From: a virus
DNA: 47,743 bases
IMG/VR virus record: IMGVR_UViG_3300028025_001415
Coordinates: 1 to 47,743 of that record
Reading direction: 5' to 3' (one strand)
How positions within the stretch are numbered: position 1 is the stretch's first letter; each line of letters begins with the position of its first letter. Both the position numbers and the translations under genes were made by a program. The notes beneath the pieces are model-generated. The model searched no databases, was not told where the DNA came from, and was given only the letters and a program-made list of their open reading frames with translations. This document shows, piece by piece, positions 19,901-27,166 of the stretch.

Positions 19901-20814
19901 TCATATCCAGAACCACCATCAATAATCGTTACGCCGGATATGATACCATAAATTGTTGTGACGAGGTTACTATCGTCAATGTCAACAACGTCTTCGCCAG
20001 CAGTAAAAGTACCGCTGACAAGTTTCAATGTCATTTCAGCGACTTCTCTGGAACCAATAAAGAATTTCTTAATGTCAACTACGTTTGCAAGAAACCCTGA
20101 AGACTGCCCACGAATAGTTTTATTTAAGAATAAGAAAATATCTCTATCGTATGGTGCACCTAAAGAGTCTATGCCAGTAGCAACAGCAACTGTTCTAATA
20201 ATTTGAGTCTTTTCAAAATTACCATCAGACACACGTAAAACGTCAGTTCCAGGATAGTAAAAATCAATATCTTCATCATATAGAAGTTTGAATAAGAATC
20301 TATATGACTGTTCATTACTCTTTGATTCATAAAAATCTTTGAAGTATTGCGCTACAAGTCTTTTGTCACCATAGTACGTTGAAGGTATGCTAGGATACAA
20401 TTCTTCTCTAAGATAATCAACGTACTTATCAACAGAAGTTTCTAGCGTCTTATAGTTTAGAACATTTCCAGTAGCACGTCCTACGTTATCTTTAGTGATA
20501 TTGACAGTTGCAGTTGCGTTTGACGTTTGCCCCTCAACAACTTCACTATAGTTAAATACAGTTCTTGTTGTCAACTTAACAATGATAGAATCTGTTTTGA
20601 CTTCTTTGATAATCGCAGTTGCGCCTGAAGTTGCGCCCACAACTGTTTCTCCAACTACAAACGTTCCAGTTTTACTAGTTAACGTTATGGTTGTTGATTG
20701 CATCCATTCATAGTAGGCTTGCATGAACAGCAAGAATCTTTCCGTATCAACGGAAGAGTTCTCACCGACAAATGAGCCTACATTTAATGAAGGCTTGAAA
20801 AATGCATCATTCAT
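16981..20814 (-). CDS. 7: Baseplate wedge protein gp7-like
   Basis: A 1277-residue protein between gp6 and gp8, the position of the wedge initiator gp7 in T4 (1032 residues). The N-terminal 200 residues (FLLFMQAYYEWMQ, DKYVDYLREELYPSIPSTYYGDKRLVAQYFKDFYESKSNEQSYRFLFKLLYDEDIDFYYPGTDVLRVSDG) are a conserved helical block of T4-like wedge proteins. The middle has about six GxGY modules (GSGYEEGD, GHGYQLNT, GEGYFKRP, GSNYGVGN, GTGYSSAN, GINYSAAN). The C-terminal half has about four spaced repeats with (L/P)(L/I)S...ISTL or similar (STPISVLQD, LLSDYESVLIS, LLSDYETSPISTLAD, DLPISTLEA). The last about 60 residues resemble the module in the sheath. The gp7 name rests on position and the N-terminal block. 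Confidence 0.82.
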   Translation of the reverse strand: MNDAFFKPSLNVGSFVGENSSVDTERFLLFMQAYYEWMQSTTITLTSKTGTFVVGETVVGATSGATAIIKEVKTDSIIVKLTTRTVFNYSEVVEGQTSNATATVNITKDNVGRATGNVLNYKTLETSVDKYVDYLREELYPSIPSTYYGDKRLVAQYFKDFYESKSNEQSYRFLFKLLYDEDIDFYYPGTDVLRVSDGNFEKTQIIRTVAVATGIDSLGAPYDRDIFLFLNKTIRGQSSGFLANVVDIKKFFIGSREVAEMTLKLVSGTFTAGEDVVDIDDSNLVTTIYGIISGVTIIDGGSGYEEGDVVTISGDGSEAQAKVSSIKESPISALNINTIGHGYQLNTFATIDNTGTGGSGFIVKVTELANTYSVTSGANTYTVGEVSQVSIINRGEGYFKRPSITLQDTAIVSLGLLSDKLITINNAGSNYGVGNTLIFTGGAGANAAGQIASVVESTTFDLLFEDGFQMKADGSYYDIIKNEDWSVKGPIKRIELTNFGTGYSSANLPSISISTTTGSSANLVATNIQGKSSTLSVDTANNITGIGSIRSVEITNFGINYSAANASASAVGDGNAILTPVISGLGIKQGVWLDDDGKIDYKIIQDSYYYQDYSYVIKSGLTFQTYSNTLKSIIHPAGLTYFGEISILNNLDVAAELINNEEISRMLVQILAQIYVGGDYEYSNITWTIKVEAPVLRLDTDLLDVQEYVIHLVPEGDEETGITDVGVVINQGAARHSFIIQTPFELDVTSTSATLPTTKFVVSKFDIVSGYGQNTYGDLQIVSTGGVYGDDFGSTPISVLQDVRFNDLYSENPAYQSILNLFIDNTIDVSTLSTTTRLKYETFAVSGTVPLAESIITIPQPLIIRPEIPIILQVNDVSVVSFTEMNRELPVLIVETSTLTASKEYKLTGHATRLRKYGSILLSDYESVLISDVANVAFDDFIQSASSLADMNVEADFIYSTVAPQKFASAQNLVYLYRINLGDVSIAEVVDETFTDLLPQSLYEGTSTAYETSTFESIYTVQPKQYQEYIKVLPVTSTELNNLSVNREIVVRSEGNGFKYTIYDDLLLSDYETSPISTLADFTFDTNLGTTTYDVTIKATTSPYSGGQSARRNPTDIFRNEIRVDIQSASDGYALPYGDLPISTLEALAISGTLYDRQLSAETFGTTYPSLYTASDYTSYAKIAGTVSSANAGFSTLQLSTFSTTAIDVIDDSLLSDLVPIVIGSGTNFVSDFSLGSKFIANNEYFEVESIANTTFMVVDRLPASTFTNVFAYKQSI

Positions 20815-20816
20815 TT

Positions 20817-22634
20817 TTATCTATTGACCAAGCTAATTGATTTATCGTCAAGCATTGTAACTGAAATATCAGCATCTCTAATAGAAATGATTTGACTTCT
20901 TAATGGAAGAATATCTTTATCTTGCGGAACTGCTGTAACTTTCAATGTTGTACTGCCATCGTTAAATGCAGTTGGTGCAAAGTTTGTTAACACAATTTTA
21001 CCAGTTGTATAATTGATTGTTCCTGCATTGATAGAAACCGCAATGTTATCTAAGCCTAAAACTCTGTAGATACGAATCAAACCATTGTTATCTTCTAAGA
21101 AGCAGTTTGAGTATCCACCAAATGTAAATGCATTTGATGTTAATTTATTTCCAACACCATACGCTGAAGTTGTTGGTCTGCCATTTGTTGCATTGTCAAT
21201 TGCATTTGAGAAACTAATCTCATATCGTGTACTAACGCCCAATTGAACGTCTACTTCTTTTCTCATTCGTGCGGACATAACGTTACTTAGAATTGACCTT
21301 TCAGTAGTATCAATCAGTCTCGATAATTTTGAATATCTAAAATACTTTGAGAATTGATTAATTTCATCTGTGTTATACGTCTTGATTGTATCAATCACAA
21401 GCTGTTTGATTTCAGCGGCACTCATAATGGTAGAGTCGGATAAGTACTTTACTGTTGCATCTATAATGATGTATGTGTACTCAGGGTCAACAATTTCTGA
21501 TGTTACAGTCAAAATCTTTTTAGGATTGATTACAGAATTGATTAAGTTTAATTTTTCAGTCGCAGTTAATACATCACCAACTTTAGGCTTGACTGCAATG
21601 AATACTTTACCATACGTTGGTGGATCATTGTCTTCACCGCCCCAAACAACGCAAGAGTCTACTGTTGCTTGTTGTAGCATCAATGTTTTATAGTCATCGG
21701 CTGTCACAACACGATTTTGTGCTTCATATGCTTTTGGTGCATTGAATTTAATTTGATTGATAGATTCTCTGTCTGCACCACCGGCTGCCGGATCAGTCGA
21801 AACAAAACTAATTGTTGTTACTCCAGCAATTGCGTCAGCATATGTCAACGTTTGAATGTCGTTTGCTGAAGTTCCGTTAGACACAAGATATTCAAGCACA
21901 ACAATATTGCCAGCGTCTAGTGCAACACCAAATACACCATCACCAAATTTGAGTTCGTATTGTCCATCTTCAACTTCTTCTATGTAATACACTCTAGTCG
22001 TAGAAGCAACTTCAACTAAGCTGGTAACTTTAGAGAATGTTCTTACTGTGCTATCTGTAGAAGAATTTAAAACGCTAACAGTCAAAGTCGATGTATCAAC
22101 ATTTTTATTCGGAATTAAAAATCTTTGGTCAGGATCGTTTAAGTTTACTGTATATCTTCTATTGATATAACGTCCTTCTTTAAGCGACATAGCAGAACTA
22201 TACACACCACTTACTGGCGTAATAATTACAGGAGTAGTGTTTAAGAAGTTATATGTTACTCCATCTACAGAACCTGTGAAAGAAGTGTATGCTGGAATAG
22301 TGACGTTAGTTGGAGAACCAGTAACCGTTAGAGTTGCAGTTCCGCTAATAGATGCGGATGTGACTGAACGTGGCGTATAGTTTAATGACTTAGCCAAGTT
22401 GACAACTGAATTTCTTTTCTGTGCTGTTGGCAAGAATGCTTCAGCGGCTACCATGTTTAGGTAGAATGAATTGTAGTATGTGTTATAAGCTAACAAGTCT
22501 AATAGAACATTAAGTCCAGAACCCTCAAAGTTATAATCTCTGAATTGATCCTGTGCTTGTAGATAAGATTTAAAGTTAGTTTTGATTCCCTGAAAATCTA
22601 ATGCATCTATTTTTAAATTATTGTCCGATGCCAT
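20817..22634 (-). CDS. 6: Baseplate wedge protein gp6
   Basis: Core wedge protein that joins wedges into the baseplate inner ring. The N-terminus has ALDFQGIKTNFKSYLQAQDQFRDYNFEGSGLNVLLDLLAYNTYYNSFYLNMVAAEAFLPTAQKRNSVVNLAKSLNYTPRS, the strongly conserved gp6 block, and the centre has the baseplate J-like region DRESINQIKFNAPKAYEAQNRVVTADDYKTLM. At 605 residues it is close to T4 gp6 (660). It shares one base with the gp25 stop, as expected for a coupled 25-6-7 operon. Confidence 0.95.
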   Translation of the reverse strand: MASDNNLKIDALDFQGIKTNFKSYLQAQDQFRDYNFEGSGLNVLLDLLAYNTYYNSFYLNMVAAEAFLPTAQKRNSVVNLAKSLNYTPRSVTSASISGTATLTVTGSPTNVTIPAYTSFTGSVDGVTYNFLNTTPVIITPVSGVYSSAMSLKEGRYINRRYTVNLNDPDQRFLIPNKNVDTSTLTVSVLNSSTDSTVRTFSKVTSLVEVASTTRVYYIEEVEDGQYELKFGDGVFGVALDAGNIVVLEYLVSNGTSANDIQTLTYADAIAGVTTISFVSTDPAAGGADRESINQIKFNAPKAYEAQNRVVTADDYKTLMLQQATVDSCVVWGGEDNDPPTYGKVFIAVKPKVGDVLTATEKLNLINSVINPKKILTVTSEIVDPEYTYIIIDATVKYLSDSTIMSAAEIKQLVIDTIKTYNTDEINQFSKYFRYSKLSRLIDTTERSILSNVMSARMRKEVDVQLGVSTRYEISFSNAIDNATNGRPTTSAYGVGNKLTSNAFTFGGYSNCFLEDNNGLIRIYRVLGLDNIAVSINAGTINYTTGKIVLTNFAPTAFNDGSTTLKVTAVPQDKDILPLRSQIISIRDADISVTMLDDKSISLVNR

Positions 22635-23017
22635 TATGCTGTCCTTTTGACTGTTGTTTGTAGACTTGCAATGCCAGAGGCATTTTTAATTACATACTCT
22701 AATTTGATATCAAACCCGTCATCCGAATAATCTATCTTTATGTCTCTTAGTGAAATGCGCTGTTCATACTTTTCAATGTCTCTCTTAAGACTATTCTTAA
22801 GTTCATACAATGTAAATGCGCCGTTTCTAGAGAACAAATAATTTTTGACGCTACTACCATAATCAGGCAAGAACGGGCGTGAGCCTTTTGTTGTATTGAT
22901 TAAATTGGACAAAGAACGTCTAACCGCAACCTCATTTGTAATGGGACGAACGTCACCAGTCACAGGATGAGGTGTGAAGTCTAATGGTAAATCTTTGTAA
23001 AAATTAATAGTAGCCAT
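22634..23017 (-). CDS. 25: Baseplate wedge protein gp25 (lysozyme-fold family)
   Basis: Small wedge protein that connects sheath and baseplate and helps trigger contraction. At 127 residues it is close to T4 gp25 (132). Conserved features include INFYKDLPLDFTPHPVTGDVRPITNEVAVRRSLSNLINTTKGSRPFLPDYGSSVKNYLF and the C-terminal RDIKIDYSDDGFDIKLEYVI. It is first in the 25-6-7 operon. A CATAAATA motif lies only 9 bp before the ATG, and the leader has only a weak A-rich Shine-Dalgarno region. Confidence 0.95.
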   Translation of the reverse strand: MATINFYKDLPLDFTPHPVTGDVRPITNEVAVRRSLSNLINTTKGSRPFLPDYGSSVKNYLFSRNGAFTLYELKNSLKRDIEKYEQRISLRDIKIDYSDDGFDIKLEYVIKNASGIASLQTTVKRTA

Positions 23018-23026
23018 TTTTTCTTT

Positions 23027-23034
23027 TATTTATG
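23027..23034 (-). promoter_or_regulatory. Possible late promoter of gp25-gp6-gp7 (CATAAATA)
   Basis: CATAAATA on the minus strand fits the NATAAATA late motif of T4-like cyanophages and lies in the 21-bp gap before gp25. It ends 9 bases before the ATG, so a transcript starting here would be almost leaderless. The spacing is an outlier among the sites in this window. Confidence 0.4.
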
Positions 23035-23038
23035 TCTG

Positions 23039-23215
23039 TTATTCTGCCGTTTTGGCGTCTTGAATTTCTTTTCTTCGTTCTTTTGCGGTTTTTGTAAACT
23101 CTGCTAATGCTTTTCTTGCTCTAGTTCCGGCCGCTTTGTTTCCCTTTTCGTCAAACTTCGCACTCTCTGCAAGATATGATTCAAATAAATTTACTAAATT
23201 TTCATGGTTTGTCAT
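23039..23215 (-). CDS. Histone H1-like (Hc1 family) DNA-binding protein
   Basis: A 58-residue basic helical protein. The core FDEKGNKAAGTRARKALAEFTKTAKERRKEI corresponds to the N-terminal part of the chlamydial Hc1 family (consensus type GNKAAAQRVR...L.K.AK..RKE). The lysine-rich C-terminal tail of Hc1 is missing. I chose the ATG at 23215 (MTNHENLVNLFESYLAES) over an upstream start at 23254, because AAGGA lies about 10 bases before it and the upstream extension is not conserved-looking. It sits between gp5 and gp25 with its own sigma70-like promoter. A role in compacting or binding DNA is inferred from the family. Confidence 0.7.
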   Translation of the reverse strand: MTNHENLVNLFESYLAESAKFDEKGNKAAGTRARKALAEFTKTAKERRKEIQDAKTAE

Positions 23216-23225
23216 GGTAATGATC

Positions 23226-23254
23226 CTTATAAATGTTGACAAAAGGCTTGACAA
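23226..23254 (-). promoter_or_regulatory. Sigma70-like promoter before the Hc1-like gene
   Basis: On the minus strand TTGTCA (23249-23254) and TATAAG (23226-23231) are separated by 17 bp, each one base off consensus. The ATG lies 10 bp after the -10, so the transcript would be nearly leaderless and the AAGGA would fall partly before the start site. Upstream is an inverted repeat TACAC-TACT-GTGTA (23260-23273), operator-like in position. Confidence 0.45.
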
Positions 23255-23283
23255 TGTGTTACACTACTGTGTAGCCTATGATA

Positions 23284-23955
23284 TTACGTATTAGGTACCG
23301 GTAAGGTAGCCGCCACAGCAATTGCGATATCTTGCAATACATCTTTATCTTCTAGGGCTTTTATCCTAGCAAGAATTTGTGCAAGAGTTGTTGTATTCAC
23401 GCTATCGGAAAAAATTAAATTATTACTTCCGTTCAGCGTTAAATTAGTATTTGAAGTAACGACACTATTATTAGAAGACTGAATCAAAAAATCATTACCA
23501 TCAATAGTAATGTTATTTGACGAATCTATCGTTACATTGCTTGTATTTGCAATTCTAATTGTAGCATTGTTTACTTCCCAAAGAACATCGTTTTTATTAA
23601 CGACACTCGCAAAGTTTCTAGTTAGACTGGGTGTTGTCCCAAAATACTCTGCGGCTTGTTGCGGAATTGCAGGAAGATATCCTAAAATTGCAGGCTCTTG
23701 TGCAGACAATGAATCTAAGAAGAATCCAAAAACCCATTCACCTACTCTAGGTGTTCCATAAAGGTTTGGTGTATTTAGGGGGTGAATAGTTAGCGCCCAA
23801 GGCAAGTCTTCAGTTGGAACTTGATTAGTTGACTTTGCAGGATGATATCCAAAGCATCTCACTTTGCATCTGCCTAGTGTCAACGGGTCGTTGATATCTT
23901 CAACAATTCCAATCCACCAAATAAAACCATCATGCCCTAAAAAATTTCTCATCAC
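23284..23955 (-). CDS. 5: Baseplate hub protein gp5-like, without lysozyme domain
   Basis: Central hub/spike protein under the tail tube. The N-terminal OB-fold region (WWIGIVEDINDPLTLGRCKVRCFGYHP, then DLPWALTIHPL and GEWVFGFFLDS) matches T4 gp5 and other gp5/VgrG proteins. The C-terminal part has short alternating repeats (NVTIDSSNNITIDGNDF, SNTNLTLNGSNN) of the gp5 beta-helix needle type. The protein has 223 residues against 575 in T4: the lysozyme domain between OB fold and helix is absent, as in several marine T4-like phages. It belongs to the operon with gp27. Confidence 0.85.
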   Translation of the reverse strand: MMRNFLGHDGFIWWIGIVEDINDPLTLGRCKVRCFGYHPAKSTNQVPTEDLPWALTIHPLNTPNLYGTPRVGEWVFGFFLDSLSAQEPAILGYLPAIPQQAAEYFGTTPSLTRNFASVVNKNDVLWEVNNATIRIANTSNVTIDSSNNITIDGNDFLIQSSNNSVVTSNTNLTLNGSNNLIFSDSVNTTTLAQILARIKALEDKDVLQDIAIAVAATLPVPNT

Positions 23956-24189
23956 TTATCCCACATGTTTAAAGTATTGAATCTGTCTTTCTTGGTCTGC
24001 AACCCATTCATCTGATGGCTTACCTTCACCTTTGTAGTATCGCAATGGCTTACCTGTCTTCTTAGAGACTAACGCCCACTTGCCGTCTACTTGTTTAAGT
24101 GTCTCAATTAATTCTGGACCAAAAACTTCTTCTTCCCACTCTTCTTGCGAAAGTGTGGTGCCTTGTATAAACTGTTTGAATTTTTTCAT
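23956..24189 (-). CDS. Small conserved phage protein, unknown function
   Basis: A 77-residue charged protein with an acidic N-terminal half (EEWEEEVFGPELIETL) and a block WALVSKKTGKPLRYYKGEGKPSDEWV. The pattern W.LVSK.TGK.L.Y is familiar from short proteins of T4-like phages, but I cannot attach a function. The start overlaps the P-loop protein stop by four bases and the stop abuts the gp5 start, so it is coupled within the hub operon and could be an assembly factor or hub component. Confidence 0.7.
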   Translation of the reverse strand: MKKFKQFIQGTTLSQEEWEEEVFGPELIETLKQVDGKWALVSKKTGKPLRYYKGEGKPSDEWVADQERQIQYFKHVG

Positions 24190-25136
24190 AACTTGTCTAA
24201 CTCTGATGTGTCTACTGCGCCTGGAGGAACATTATCTCTAATCCAAGTCAGTAATTGTTTTTTCACATCAAGTTCTTTCTTAGCAGGTTTTCCTGGTTCT
24301 TTGAGTGTCAAATACTTAAAGTCTTTAATGACAGGATTACCTTTCTTGTCTTTGTATGCTTTATTTGTTTTTGGGTCGACAATGAAAATTGTATTCTCTG
24401 GATTATTTAGAATGACATAAACACCGCCTTGAACAGTTGGTGGCATAGCTGTTGTCACTAAATTATATACAGTCTGTGCCGCACCAGCATGAGTAGCAAG
24501 TAGAATATCTTCTGGCACAACTCTTGCTCTTGATTTATTGTTTTTTATTGCAATCTGATAATTAGTCAGAACCCAAGATACGTGAATGTTCTTCGGTTCA
24601 TATCCAGCTTCAAATAGTTTTGGCAGAACATCTGTCATGTCTTCAACTTCTTTGAATGTGCTGTCGAAAATAAGATTCGGCAATTGCCCTTTTTCAGCGC
24701 CAGCAAGCATCAAATCTAATGTCTTGTTTTTTACGTCAGTTGCACGAACTAGAACGTGTAAGATGTAAACATGAGTTGGAGTTTTCAAGTCCAATTGATT
24801 CATTCTCAACTTCTTATCAATTAATTCTTTTTTGATAAGGTCTTTGTCTCTCTCAGAAATTTTGTCTCCATACTTGTCAAGTAAGTCCTGAGTCGTGAAT
24901 TTGCCAAGTGCATCTAACTTTTGAAACGCAATCTTTAATTCATCAACGTCACGTATTTTAAATTCAGACCCTTGCATGAAGTGCTGAACAGCAAAGCCTT
25001 TACCCGAACCTGCACCACCAGCAAGGAACACAATCTGCCCATACTTTGCGCCATTGTTGTAAAGTATTTGTTTCTCTACAAGTTGAGTTGCTTTGTAGTC
25101 TTTTAAATCTACATACTCTGAAAATTTGAGTTTCAT
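24186..25136 (-). CDS. P-loop kinase-like protein in hub operon
   Basis: A 316-residue protein with a Walker A motif GGAGSGKG at residues 40-47 (K46) and an aspartate motif LIFDSTFK about residue 160, like zeta-toxin and related small-molecule kinases. The N-terminus MKLKFSEYVDLKD is shared with other short proteins in such phages. The start at 25136 gives an ATGA overlap with the gp27 stop; an upstream codon at 25157 would overlap more. Location between gp27 and gp5 corresponds to gp28 in some T4-like orders, but no similarity to gp28 is visible. Substrate unknown. Confidence 0.72.
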   Translation of the reverse strand: MKLKFSEYVDLKDYKATQLVEKQILYNNGAKYGQIVFLAGGAGSGKGFAVQHFMQGSEFKIRDVDELKIAFQKLDALGKFTTQDLLDKYGDKISERDKDLIKKELIDKKLRMNQLDLKTPTHVYILHVLVRATDVKNKTLDLMLAGAEKGQLPNLIFDSTFKEVEDMTDVLPKLFEAGYEPKNIHVSWVLTNYQIAIKNNKSRARVVPEDILLATHAGAAQTVYNLVTTAMPPTVQGGVYVILNNPENTIFIVDPKTNKAYKDKKGNPVIKDFKYLTLKEPGKPAKKELDVKKQLLTWIRDNVPPGAVDTSELDKL

Positions 25137-26635
25137 GGTACTAAACCTTTTCTCCAATATCTATTCACTATTGTTGTTGAATCTGTGTTGTCTTGATAAC
25201 GTCTATTTGGCAATGCCGCTTCTATAGTTGGTGTGCCAACTCCAGTATTGAAGTCATATGGAATAGTTGCTCTGCCTAGTTCTAATGATTTCGAGTATGT
25301 GCCCATTCTGATTCTATGATGAACAGACATAACAAAATATCTACCCGAATGAATTCTGTCGTTAGGTATACTTGGGTTTGTTGGGTCTGCTAATTTCTCG
25401 AAAGCACTAGGAACGATGAAGTTGACGATATGTCCAACACCAATGTTATTTTTGCCACCCTCAATCTCTACGCCAATCTGAAATAAGTTCTTAGTCAAGT
25501 GTCCGTAAATGTTATTTGTTAGCCACTCATCTCTGTTCACAGAATCATTTAGTGAAGATGCAATTAACTTTCTTCCTGGAGTTTGTCCTGCAATATCGTC
25601 AAATCTTGAAAATATGTTTGAATTGTCAATCGTTTTAAATGAATAAAAATCAGTCGATTCATTCTGCCCATTTGCGTATGACAACTTTCGCATTGCGTGA
25701 GTTCTTGATATTGGGTCAATCGATGTGACTGTTGTATTATACAAACCTAATAGCATTGCATTCAAATGATTAAAGTTTTCTCTTCTTTCAAATTTTAAAG
25801 TTCTTAGAGTTGCATCTTCTTTATTCGCTACAGTTTTTTGTGCAAATTTAATATCATGCACACCATATTGTGCCGCATCTCTAATTAGCTTATTCAGACT
25901 GCCAAAATAGTATGATGAAGTAAATGGTTCATCTGTTCTAGTGTTAGTCGCAAATACTGGATTGAATCTTTCAAAGAACACATAGAAGTCACCTTTTGCA
26001 CATGCACGATGTGTCATTGCTTCAATCGCTTTATGTGGCATAAGTCCAGTAGAGATGAATGGTTTCTCTAATGTAATTTTAGGGTCTTCTAAAACCAAAT
26101 CATTTGCTCCACCCATTTCAGAGAACATAGATGTTACTGCGTCTCCAATCGACATGTTCTTATAACTTTTAAACAAACACTTTTTAGTAGAATTAATATA
26201 AGTTCTTGATGTAAATTGTAATTGATATGCGCTATGCAAAGTTGTTTGTTCTACTGAACTTTCACTAATCTTATGTACAACTAAATCTTGTCGCCAAATA
26301 ATAACTTCACCATTTCCAGGCTTTGCAATTTTCAATCCGATTAGTTCTCCACCACGTAGTGCAAATTTTTCTAAACCACCACCAGAATCGTCAATCGTAA
26401 TTACGCCCTCAATAGATGCGGAGAACATGTCTTCAATAATTTCAAGGTCTCTAAACACACCCATCAAGTCTACCTTCTCACCATATTGTGTGAGTAAATA
26501 AACTTCTTTAACGTCAACGTCTGAACCAAAGCCAGGAACAATTGATGGGTCTTGCGATACTTTTATATCCGAATTCTGCCCAATGTCAGGCGAAAACTTA
26601 GTAAACGCTGAAAAATTATTATTAGTAGTAGCCAT
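25133..26635 (-). CDS. 27: Baseplate hub protein gp27
   Basis: Trimeric hub protein that binds gp5 and adapts its threefold symmetry to the sixfold tube. The N-terminal region VYLLTQYGEKVDLMGVFRDLEIIEDMFSASIEGVITIDDSGGGLEKFALRGGELIGL is typical of T4-type gp27 tube domains. At 500 residues it is longer than T4 gp27 (391). It shares one base with the gp53 stop and is followed by the kinase-like gene and gp5, consistent with a hub operon. Confidence 0.88.
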   Translation of the reverse strand: MATTNNNFSAFTKFSPDIGQNSDIKVSQDPSIVPGFGSDVDVKEVYLLTQYGEKVDLMGVFRDLEIIEDMFSASIEGVITIDDSGGGLEKFALRGGELIGLKIAKPGNGEVIIWRQDLVVHKISESSVEQTTLHSAYQLQFTSRTYINSTKKCLFKSYKNMSIGDAVTSMFSEMGGANDLVLEDPKITLEKPFISTGLMPHKAIEAMTHRACAKGDFYVFFERFNPVFATNTRTDEPFTSSYYFGSLNKLIRDAAQYGVHDIKFAQKTVANKEDATLRTLKFERRENFNHLNAMLLGLYNTTVTSIDPISRTHAMRKLSYANGQNESTDFYSFKTIDNSNIFSRFDDIAGQTPGRKLIASSLNDSVNRDEWLTNNIYGHLTKNLFQIGVEIEGGKNNIGVGHIVNFIVPSAFEKLADPTNPSIPNDRIHSGRYFVMSVHHRIRMGTYSKSLELGRATIPYDFNTGVGTPTIEAALPNRRYQDNTDSTTIVNRYWRKGLVP

Positions 26636-27165
26636 TACGTAACTGGTTTCTTAGTGATAGAATTCAAATCAGAAGTAATTGCATTGATTAAACTTTTTCT
26701 AATGACTTTTATCTTTGATTTATTCGAGTTAACTCTTAATTCATATTCATATTCAGTTTCAGACGTTCTCTCATTTATCGGAAGACTATTATATGTTGTT
26801 TGGTCTACAATATCTCGACTTGCATTATAGTAATATTTTACATTAGACATAGCCGATGCAAGACTACCATACTTTTCGGTAATGTATGATTCTAAGTCTA
26901 CAGAATTCTTTGGCCAGTCATCATACAAACTGTGAATATCATTAGCAAGCAAAATAATCCAATCGTAATCTGTACTGCCATAAAGTTTGTACGATACGTA
27001 ATCTGGACGTTCACCATCTTGTACTAGATATGGTGTGTACAAAAGTCCTCTGTAGCTTTTTAAATAATCTTTTACTTTTAAAGATGATGTGATATCGATT
27101 GCAGTAAGTGAATCGTAGTCATCAACTTTATAAGTTATTTTTGGGTAGAATTTATATATTGACAT
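26635..27165 (-). CDS. 53: Baseplate wedge protein gp53
   Basis: Wedge protein that completes the baseplate inner ring with gp6 and gp25. The signature block RPDYVSYKLYGSTDYDWIILLANDI, followed by the D.WP..S..LE.YI..KYG pattern, identifies gp53 (the T4 equivalent reads YWVLLMCND). Length 176 (T4 196). It lies between gp48 and gp27. Confidence 0.92.
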   Translation of the reverse strand: MSIYKFYPKITYKVDDYDSLTAIDITSSLKVKDYLKSYRGLLYTPYLVQDGERPDYVSYKLYGSTDYDWIILLANDIHSLYDDWPKNSVDLESYITEKYGSLASAMSNVKYYYNASRDIVDQTTYNSLPINERTSETEYEYELRVNSNKSKIKVIRKSLINAITSDLNSITKKPVT

Positions 27166-27166
27166 A

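Noticed and set aside
23284-23955. Full gp5 with lysozyme
   Set aside because: The frame is only 223 residues and goes straight from OB fold to needle repeats, with no lysozyme motifs and no neighbouring fragment.
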